Assembly: GCA_038213835.1 (NCBI GenBank)
Contig: JBBQSN010000144.1
Span: 1 to 8,958 of the forward strand
Direction: 5' to 3'
Length of the DNA stretch: 8,958 nt
Source: JBBQSN01 sp038213835
GTDB lineage: Bacteria; Actinomycetota; Actinomycetes; Actinomycetales; CAWJMD01
Below, in pieces: positions 1 through 4,570 of the stretch. The notes under the pieces are model-generated. The model was given only the letters and a program-made list of their open reading frames with translations. It was not told the DNA's origin and did not search any database. How positions within the stretch are numbered: position 1 is the stretch's first letter; each line of letters begins with the position of its first letter. The position numbers and the translations under genes are program-made.

Positions 1-335
1 CCACCTGCAACTCGACGCACTTCTTCGTCGTGCGGCGCGGCGAGCTGTGGACCTCGTCGGGTGACTACTGCCTCGGGGGCATCACCCGCTCGACGGTTCT
101 CCGGGTGGCCCGGGAGGCGGGGATGACGGTGCGGGAGAAGAACTTCAGCCTCACCGACGTCTACGGCTCGCAGGAGTCGTTCGTCACCGGCACGTTCGCA
201 GGCCTGGTACCGGTGCGGTCGGTCGACGGCCGCACGCTCGGCGACGGCACCCGCCCGGTCACCGACCGGTTGCGCACGCTGTACCTCGAGGCGGTCGCGG
301 CCGACGTCGCGGCGGCCGGGGCGCCGGGTGGCTGA
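1..335 (+). CDS. Class IV PLP-dependent aminotransferase, C-terminal part (5' end outside window)
   Basis: This is the C-terminal ~111 residues of a fold-type IV aminotransferase (branched-chain or D-amino-acid aminotransferase family); the open frame continues past the left edge, so the ATG at 30 or any internal GTG is not the start. Visible family blocks are TCNSTHFFVV just inside the edge, the SGDYCLGGITRSTVL block (the GITR segment is the family's cofactor-phosphate and substrate-site region), the SLTDVYGSQESFVTGT block and the closing PVTDRL..LY helix. The catalytic lysine lies in the missing N-terminal part. The stop (333-335) overlaps the GTG start of the sulfotransferase-like gene by 8 nt, which implies one transcript and translational coupling. 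The substrate cannot be told from this fragment; the EATCNSTHFF-like block differs from the usual ilvE NxNxF pattern, so assignment to IlvE would be unsafe. Confidence 0.88.
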   Translation, partial: TCNSTHFFVVRRGELWTSSGDYCLGGITRSTVLRVAREAGMTVREKNFSLTDVYGSQESFVTGTFAGLVPVRSVDGRTLGDGTRPVTDRLRTLYLEAVAADVAAAGAPGG

Positions 336-1062
336 GCCCGTCCGGCTCGCGGTGTGGTCCGGGCCACGCAACATCTCCACCGCGCTGATGCGGGCGTGGG
401 AGAACAGGGACGACTGCGTCGTCGTCGACGAGCCGCTGTACGCGCACTACCTGGACGTCACCGGTCTCGACCACCCCGGCCGCGACGAGGTGATCGCCGC
501 CGGCGAGACGGACTGGCGCGCAGTGGTCTGCGCCCTGACCGGCCCGTTGCCCGCGAGCGTGCGGGTGCAGTACCAGAAGCACATGACGCACCACCTGGTC
601 GACTCGGTCGAGGACCGGTCCTGGATCGCCGGGCTGCACGACGTGCTGCTCGTCCGCGACCCGAGCGAGGTGGTCGCCTCGTACACGCGGTCCCGCGAGG
701 ACGTCGTGCCCGACGACATCGGCCTGCTGCAGCAGGCGCGCCTGTTCGACGAGCTCTGCGACGCGGTGGGAGAGCCGATGGTGGTCGACGCCGCCGACTT
801 CCTCGCTGAGCCCGAGGCGTTCCTGCGCGAGATCTGCCGCCGGATCGATGTCCCCTTCACGGACCGGATGCTGCACTGGCCCGCCGGTCCGCGCGCGAGC
901 GACGGCGTGTGGGCGCCCTACTGGTACGCCGCGGTCGAGCGCTCTACCGGCTTCGAGCGCCACCACCGCGACCCCGTGCACCTGTACGGAACCGCGGCCG
1001 AGGTGGCCGAGGCCTGCCGCCCGGCCTACGAGCGGTTGCACGCCCGTCGCTGGACGCCCTGA
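328..1062 (+). CDS. Sulfotransferase-like P-loop protein coupled to class IV aminotransferase
   Basis: A 244-residue cytosolic protein with a sulfotransferase-type nucleotide-binding fold. Residues 10-18 (WSGPRNIST) have the form of the 5'-phosphosulfate (PAPS) loop, although the usual Lys of classical sulfotransferases is Arg14. Residues 107-119 (LLVRDPSEVVASY) match the 3'-phosphate-binding strand and helix with Arg110 and Ser118. The C-terminal DGVWAPYWY..VERSTGF block (192-209) is characteristic of a subfamily that I recall as the N-terminal domain of plant branched-chain-aminotransferase-like proteins. No signal peptide or membrane segment is visible. The GTG start at 328 overlaps the aminotransferase stop by 8 nt, and the encoded N-terminus leads directly into the first beta strand of the fold, which supports this start. 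The actual substrate, and whether it transfers sulfate or only binds nucleotide, is unknown. It ends 13 bp from the convergent rtcB stop. Confidence 0.85.
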   Translation: MAEPVRLAVWSGPRNISTALMRAWENRDDCVVVDEPLYAHYLDVTGLDHPGRDEVIAAGETDWRAVVCALTGPLPASVRVQYQKHMTHHLVDSVEDRSWIAGLHDVLLVRDPSEVVASYTRSREDVVPDDIGLLQQARLFDELCDAVGEPMVVDAADFLAEPEAFLREICRRIDVPFTDRMLHWPAGPRASDGVWAPYWYAAVERSTGFERHHRDPVHLYGTAAEVAEACRPAYERLHARRWTP

Positions 1063-1075
1063 GCCTCGGCGGGAC

Positions 1076-2242
1076 TCAGTCGCCCTTGACATTGACCACC
1101 TGGCGCAGCACGTGCCGGACCTCGACGAGGTCCCGCGCGTCGGCCATCACGACGTCGATGTCCTTGTAGGCCATCGGGATCTCGTCGATGAAGGCGTCGG
1201 TGTCCCGGTACTCGATGCCCTGCATCGCCTCCCGCAGCTGCGCGTGCGAGAAGGTCTTGCGCGCCCTCGACCTCGAGTACTCCCGTCCGGCGCCGTGCGG
1301 GGAGGAGTTGAGCGCCACCGGGTTGCCCTTGCCGATCACGACGTACGAGGCCGTGCCCATCGAGCCTGGGACCAGCCCGGGCTCGCCCTTGCGGGCGGAG
1401 ATGGCGCCCTTGCGGGACAGCCAGACCCGCTTGCCGAAGTGGGTCTCGACCTCGGTGTAGTTGTGGTGGCAGGAGATCTCTTCGGTGCGCTCGACCGTCC
1501 CGCTGGCCCAGGCCTCGACGCACCCCACCACCCGGTCCATCATCTCGGCGCGGTTGAGCCGGGCGAAGTGCTGGGCCCAGCGCAGCTCGCGCACGTACGC
1601 CCAGAACTCGTCGGTGCCCTCGGCGAGGTAGGCGAGGTCGCGGTGCGGCAGGTCGATCCACCAGCGCTTGCACAGTTCGGAGGCGACCTTGATGTGGTGG
1701 GTCGCGATCTTGTTGCCCACGCCCCGCGAGCCGGAGTGCAGGAACAGCCAGACCTGGCCGGTCTCGTCGACGGTCACCTCGATGAAGTGGTTGCCGGACC
1801 CCAGCGAGCCGAGCTGCATCCGCCACCCGCCCGCGTACCGGGCCGGGTCGAACCCGGCCTTGTCGGCCCGTGCCTCGAGGTCCGCGACCCGCGGTGCGGC
1901 CGTCTCGGACACCTCGGTGTTGTACCCGCCGGCCGAGAGCGGCACGGCACCCTCGATCGCCTCGCGCAGCGCCCGGAGGTCGCTCGGGAGGTCGGTGAGC
2001 TGCCACTGGGTGCGGACGGCGTCCATGCCGCACCCGATGTCGACACCCACCGCGGCCGGGATGATCGCCCCGAGCGTGGGGATGACCGAGCCGACCGTGG
2101 CGCCCTTGCCCAGGTGGGCGTCGGGCATCAGGGCCAGGTGCGGGTGGATGAACGGCAGCGACGCGGTGGTGACCGCCTGCTGCCGGGTCTCGTCCTCCAG
2201 GATGCTCGCCCAGCTCAGCAGGCGTGCGGTGATCTTCTCCAT
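1076..2242 (-). CDS. rtcB: RNA-splicing/repair ligase RtcB
   Basis: A 388-residue RtcB ligase, close to the ~400 residues usual for the family. RtcB joins RNA 2',3'-cyclic phosphate or 3'-phosphate ends to 5'-OH ends using GTP and Mn2+. Recognisable active-site blocks are VGVDIGCGM with Asp68 and Cys71 (metal), GSLGSGNHF with Asn151 and His152, LHSGSRGVGN with His169, SCHHNY around His259, and SSPHGAGR with His316, equivalent to the His that carries GMP in characterised RtcB. All expected catalytic residues are present. The ATG at 2242 was chosen because MEKITARLLSW matches family N-termini; extension to a start at 2332 would add 30 residues of unlike composition and overlap the upstream gene. 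No good ribosome binding site precedes the ATG. It lies 46 bp downstream of the DUF3515 gene on the same strand and may share its transcript. No archease gene is visible. Confidence 0.96.
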   Translation of the reverse strand: MEKITARLLSWASILEDETRQQAVTTASLPFIHPHLALMPDAHLGKGATVGSVIPTLGAIIPAAVGVDIGCGMDAVRTQWQLTDLPSDLRALREAIEGAVPLSAGGYNTEVSETAAPRVADLEARADKAGFDPARYAGGWRMQLGSLGSGNHFIEVTVDETGQVWLFLHSGSRGVGNKIATHHIKVASELCKRWWIDLPHRDLAYLAEGTDEFWAYVRELRWAQHFARLNRAEMMDRVVGCVEAWASGTVERTEEISCHHNYTEVETHFGKRVWLSRKGAISARKGEPGLVPGSMGTASYVVIGKGNPVALNSSPHGAGREYSRSRARKTFSHAQLREAMQGIEYRDTDAFIDEIPMAYKDIDVVMADARDLVEVRHVLRQVVNVKGD

Positions 2243-2288
2243 CTGGTCAGTGTGTATGACTGCGGCGCTTGCGGCACAGGCGTTTTCA

Positions 2289-2771
2289 TCAGGTGCAGGA
2301 GCGGTCGGGCGGGAGCGCCTCGACCGCCCCACCCACCTCGCTCAGCACGACGTCCGCGCCGGAGGGGTTCTCGCCCGCCAGGGCGACCTCGACGGCCGGG
2401 GTGCGGCCGTACGAGGTGTAGACCGTAGGGGCGCCGTCACGGGGCGGGACGGTGACCCAGTCGACCGCGCCGACGCTGACGCACGGGTCGGTGGTCGGAC
2501 CCAGCGGCTCGACTCCGCAGCGCAGCACCACCTGGTCATCGCCCGTCCCCCAGGCGGCGCTGGACTGCGAGGTGGTCTGGCGGCGCGGCAGGTCGTCGAG
2601 GGTGTCGGGCAGCCGCACCAGCACCTCGGCGCACCCGGGGTCCGACGCCAGCGGCGCGGCCTCGACGGTCACGCTCTGCGCGCACCCACCGAGCCCCACC
2701 GGTCCACCCAGGACGAACAGCAGCGCCAGGGCCCGTCGGGTCCTGGCGCTGCGAGGGACGGGGGTGCTCAG
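2289..2771 (-). CDS. DUF3515-like lipoprotein, probable CTG start
   Basis: The conserved part (LPDTLDDLPRR, AAWG, VLRCGV, VGAVDWV, YTSYGRTPAVEV) resembles the DUF3515 family of actinobacterial secreted proteins, commonly found beside an Lrp/AsnC-like gene and thiL as here; function unknown. The first usual start in frame is GTG at 2699, but that would cut a signal peptide in half. Reading upstream in the same frame gives a basic n-region (RSARTRR), a hydrophobic core (ALALLFVLGG) and a lipobox LGGC with Cys30, a good lipoprotein signal. No ATG, GTG or TTG precedes this segment, but CTG at 2771 overlaps the TGA of the upstream gene as CTGA, with GGTGG seven bases ahead. From CTG the protein has 160 residues; Cys47, 85, 97 and 159 could form two disulfides outside the membrane. 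The gene is confident, the CTG start moderately so. Confidence 0.82.
   Translation of the reverse strand: MSTPVPRSARTRRALALLFVLGGPVGLGGCAQSVTVEAAPLASDPGCAEVLVRLPDTLDDLPRRQTTSQSSAAWGTGDDQVVLRCGVEPLGPTTDPCVSVGAVDWVTVPPRDGAPTVYTSYGRTPAVEVALAGENPSGADVVLSEVGGAVEALPPDRSCT
2721..2751 (-). other. Strong hairpin inside the lipoprotein signal-peptide coding region
   Basis: Two perfect 10-base arms, CAGCGCCAGG and CCTGGCGCTG (plus strand 2721-2730 and 2742-2751), flank an 11-base loop. In the plus-sense reading the stem can continue through a G-T pair and three C-G pairs to a 3-base loop. On the minus transcript the stem begins about 17 nt after the stop of the RAM-domain gene, where a terminator would be expected, but also lies in codons 8-17 of the DUF3515 lipoprotein. 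There is no T-tract beyond a short TGTTCGT, so it is not a classical intrinsic terminator. It could be an attenuator, a translation-control stem, or a by-product of the coding sequence. Confidence 0.55.
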
Positions 2772-3004
2772 GCGTGGACCACCGTGCAGGTGACCGTCCG
2801 GGTGATGCCCGGCACGCCCTGGATCTTCGACATCACCAGCGGGCCGAGCTCGTCGACGCTGCCGGCCTCGACCCGGACGATGACGTCGTACGGGCCGGTG
2901 ACGTCCTCGGCCATCACGACGCCCTGCAGGCCACCGATGGCCTCGGCGACGGACGCCGCCTTGCCGACCTCGGTCTGCACCAGTACGTAGGCCTGAACCA
3001 CCAT
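2768..3004 (-). CDS. Stand-alone Lrp/AsnC ligand-binding (RAM) domain protein
   Basis: A 78-residue protein made only of the RAM (regulation of amino acid metabolism) domain that normally follows the helix-turn-helix of Lrp/AsnC regulators: VVQAYVLVQTEVG (strand 1), an AEAIGGLQGV helix, AEDVTGPYDVIVRVEA (strands 2 and 3 with the family's typical GxYD turn), a VDELGPLV helix and ITRTVTCTVV (final strand). No DNA-binding domain is present, so it cannot bind DNA in the Lrp manner by itself; such domains form dimers or larger rings that bind amino acids or other small ligands. ATG at 3004 is preceded by AGGAGGT with a 4-base gap (plus 3009-3015), a strong ribosome site that fixes the start. It diverges from thiL, and its stop overlaps the proposed CTG start of the lipoprotein gene. 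Its partner and ligand are unknown. Confidence 0.9.
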   Translation of the reverse strand: MVVQAYVLVQTEVGKAASVAEAIGGLQGVVMAEDVTGPYDVIVRVEAGSVDELGPLVMSKIQGVPGITRTVTCTVVHA

Positions 3005-3032
3005 CGTGACCTCCTGAGAGTCGACGTCATCG

Positions 3033-3062
3033 GCCGGTCGGCCCGGACCCGGGGCGACCGGC
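3033..3062. repeat. Inverted repeat in the RAM-gene/thiL divergent region
   Basis: Perfect 8-bp arms GCCGGTCG (3033-3040) and CGACCGGC (3055-3062) are separated by 14 bp, and three further C-G pairs can form inside. Located between the RAM-domain gene and thiL, it could be an operator or a hairpin in the 5' leader of the minus-strand transcript. In such GC-rich DNA some repeats of this size arise by chance. Confidence 0.4.
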
Positions 3063-3066
3063 GGTC

Positions 3067-3076
3067 ACGCTACCGT
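3067..3076. promoter_or_regulatory. Candidate overlapping divergent -10 elements
   Basis: The ten bases ACGCTACCGT contain TACCGT on the plus strand (3071-3076) and TAGCGT on the minus strand (3072-3067). Both fit the TANNNT -10 pattern of actinobacterial vegetative promoters, and they share two base pairs. They would drive thiL to the right and the RAM-domain gene to the left with leaders of roughly 40-60 nt. No convincing -35 element accompanies either one, so this is a weak call. Confidence 0.25.
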
Positions 3077-3087
3077 GTCGCGCCCGT

Positions 3088-3100
3088 CCCCTGACAGGGG
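3088..3100. repeat. Small dyad upstream of thiL
   Basis: CCCCTGACAGGGG is a 13-base dyad with 6-base arms around a single central A. It lies 26-38 bp ahead of the preferred thiL GTG and could be a repressor site or a small leader hairpin. No T-tract follows, so it is not a terminator. Confidence 0.3.
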
Positions 3101-3125
3101 GTTGGTGACTGGGGGTGATGGCTCG

Positions 3126-4130
3126 GTGACGGACCGTGCGGACGGGGTCGGCCCGTCGCTGGCCGAGCTCGGCGAGAGCGGCGTGCTGGCCCGCATCTTC
3201 CCCCTGCTGCCGGCCGGCCGCGCGACCCTGCTCGGCCCGGGCGACGACGCCGCCGTGCTGTCCGCTCCCGATGCCCGGGTGGTCGCCAGCACCGACGTGA
3301 TGGTGCAGGACCACGACTTCCGGCTGGACTGGTCCAGCGCCGAGGACGTCGGGGTCAAGGCCGCCGCGCAGAACCTCGCCGACGTCGCCGCGATGGGAGC
3401 CGTCCCGACCGCGCTGCTGGTCTCGCTGGTCGCGCCGGCCTCGACGCCGGTCTCCTGGGTGGAGGGGTTCGCCCGCGGCCTCGCGATCGGCTGCGCTGCG
3501 ACCGGCACCACCGTGGCCGGGGGCGACCTGTCGTCCGGCCCGGTGCTGATGGTCTCGGTCACCGTGCTCGGCGACCTCGAGGGCCGCGACCCGGTGCTGC
3601 GCTCCGGCGCCCGGCACGGCGACGTCGTGGCCGTCCGGGGGAACCTGGGACGCAGCGCCGCCGGGCTCGCGCTGCTGGAGGCCGGCCGGCCCGACGTGGA
3701 CCCCGACCTGGTCGCCGCCCACCGCCGTCCCGACCCGCCCGTGCTGGCCGGCCGCGAGGCATCGCTGGCCGGCGCCACCGCGATGCTCGACGTCTCCGAC
3801 GGGCTGCTGCTCGACCTCGGCCGGATCGCCGACGCCAGCGGCGTGACGATCGACCTGGACGGCGACGACCCCGTGCTGAGAGGACGGCGCACGGTCCTGG
3901 TGCCCGCCGCGGCCGCGGTGATCGGTCGGCGCGGGGCCGAGGACCTGGCACGGACCTGGGTGCTCACCGGCGGGGAGGACCACCCGCTCGCGGCGACCTT
4001 CTCCGGCGCGGTGCCGGACGGCTGGGACCTGGTCGGCCAGGTGCTGCCGCGGCTCGTGGGGTACCCGCCCGTGCTGGTCGACGGGTACTGGCCCGACTCG
4101 TCCGGCGGCTGGGACCACTTCCGCCGGTGA
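3126..4130 (+). CDS. thiL: Thiamine-monophosphate kinase
   Basis: ThiL phosphorylates thiamine monophosphate to thiamine pyrophosphate with ATP and Mg2+, the last step of cofactor synthesis, in the cytosol. From GTG 3126 it has 334 residues, near the usual ~320-340. Family blocks in order: LAELGESGVLARI (12-24), GPGDDAAV (37-44, Mg/ATP), STD (55-57), KAAAQNLADVAAMGA (78-92), GGDLS (132-136), DVSDGLLLDL (222-231), TGGEDH (281-286) and the C-terminal GGWDHF. The block after STD reads VMVQDHDF where families usually have LVEGxHF, so the conserved His position is Asp with a His next to it. The start is uncertain: in-frame GTGs at 3075 and 3105 also exist, but 3126 places the first conserved block nearest the N-terminus and has GGGGG at 3111-3115 as a loose ribosome site. 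Convergent with rpmB. Confidence 0.95.
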   Translation: MTDRADGVGPSLAELGESGVLARIFPLLPAGRATLLGPGDDAAVLSAPDARVVASTDVMVQDHDFRLDWSSAEDVGVKAAAQNLADVAAMGAVPTALLVSLVAPASTPVSWVEGFARGLAIGCAATGTTVAGGDLSSGPVLMVSVTVLGDLEGRDPVLRSGARHGDVVAVRGNLGRSAAGLALLEAGRPDVDPDLVAAHRRPDPPVLAGREASLAGATAMLDVSDGLLLDLGRIADASGVTIDLDGDDPVLRGRRTVLVPAAAAVIGRRGAEDLARTWVLTGGEDHPLAATFSGAVPDGWDLVGQVLPRLVGYPPVLVDGYWPDSSGGWDHFRR

Positions 4131-4164
4131 GCCGGCGCCGCACGGGGACGCACCGGACGCACGA

Positions 4165-4192
4165 AGGGCCGGTCCCTGGTGGGACCGGCCCT
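4165..4192. terminator. Bidirectional terminator-like hairpin between thiL and rpmB
   Basis: A perfect 12-bp stem, AGGGCCGGTCCC against GGGACCGGCCCT, with a 4-base TGGT loop sits between the convergent thiL and rpmB stops (35 bp after thiL, 46 bp after rpmB). There is no T-tract on the plus side and only TTCGTG on the minus side, as is common for actinobacterial terminators. The symmetry means it can serve both transcripts. Confidence 0.8.
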
Positions 4193-4238
4193 GTCGGGTC
4201 GAGCGGGTGCGTCAGGCGGGTTGGTCGAGCGGGTGGGG

Positions 4239-4424
4239 TCAGCGAGCGACCTTGCCGGCCTTGAGGCACGAGGTGCAGACGTCGATGCGCTTGCGCGTAC
4301 CGCCGACCATCGCGCGCACGCGCTGGATGTTCGGGTTCCAGCGGCGCGAGGTGCGCCGGTGCGAGTGCGAGATGCTGTTGCCGAAGCTCGGCTTCTTGCC
4401 GCAGACGTCGCAGTTGGCAGCCAC
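4239..4424 (-). CDS. rpmB: 50S ribosomal protein L28 (zinc-binding, C+ form)
   Basis: A 61-residue L28, a component of the large ribosomal subunit. The sequence has the family core GKKPSFGNSISHSHRRTSRRWNPNIQRV and ends in a lysine/arginine-rich tail. Two Cys pairs, Cys5-x-x-Cys8 and Cys50-x-x-Cys53, make a zinc-ribbon site, so this is the C+ (zinc-dependent) type; many actinobacteria carry a second, Cys-free L28 elsewhere under zinc control. GTG at 4424 is the start: AGGAGA lies six bases upstream (4431-4436) and MAANCDVCG matches family N-termini. The upstream extension of the same frame to 4577 is out-of-family sequence overlapping the promoter region. It stands alone on the minus strand, divergent from the DAK2 kinase gene. 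Confidence 0.97.
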   Translation of the reverse strand: MAANCDVCGKKPSFGNSISHSHRRTSRRWNPNIQRVRAMVGGTRKRIDVCTSCLKAGKVAR

Positions 4425-4487
4425 GGGTGATCTCCTACGTCCTGGGAACGGGTGGTCGGCGGGGCTGTTCCCGCTGCCGACGCGACG

Positions 4488-4506
4488 TGCCCGGGCGCAC
4501 CGGGCA
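4488..4506. repeat. Inverted repeat in the rpmB/kinase divergent region
   Basis: Arms TGCCCGG (4488-4494) and CCGGGCA (4500-4506) flank a 5-base GCGCA loop. If the proposed rpmB promoter is right, this hairpin would sit at the very 5' end of the rpmB leader; from the other side it lies just upstream of the kinase gene's possible -10. An operator or an mRNA-stabilising stem are both possible. Confidence 0.35.
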
Positions 4507-4514
4507 TCCGGACT

Positions 4515-4544
4515 AAGGTATCGGACACCCGGGCCCGTCCCCAA
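4515..4544 (-). promoter_or_regulatory. Candidate rpmB promoter
   Basis: On the minus strand TTGGGG (4544-4539) and TACCTT (4520-4515) are separated by 18 bp, a fair match to vegetative -35/-10 elements and unusually AT-rich for this window. Transcription would begin near 4508, giving an rpmB leader of about 84 nt. On the opposite strand the same bases read TAAGGT (4514-4519), a possible -10 for the kinase gene, but without a recognisable -35. Confidence 0.35.
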
Positions 4545-4570
4545 ATGCCGACCAGGAGGCACCCACCACC

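Noticed and set aside
1059..1079. CTGAG/CTCAG pair spanning the two convergent stops, as a possible terminator
   Set aside because: Only five base pairs with an 11-base loop and no T-tract; too weak to call.
2243..2332. A 30-residue N-terminal extension of RtcB
   Set aside because: The extension overlaps the DUF3515 coding end and is unlike any RtcB N-terminus; the ATG at 2242 begins the conserved sequence.
848..2428. A 526-codon plus-strand open frame over rtcB
   Set aside because: It is the mirror of the rtcB codons, begins inside the sulfotransferase-like gene and shows no family motif.
3014..3020. CTGAGAG ahead of thiL, resembling part of a thiamine pyrophosphate riboswitch
   Set aside because: It lies opposite the ribosome site of the RAM gene, and the other conserved riboswitch parts (the ACCTGA region and the pairing GGGT/ACCC arms in order) are missing.
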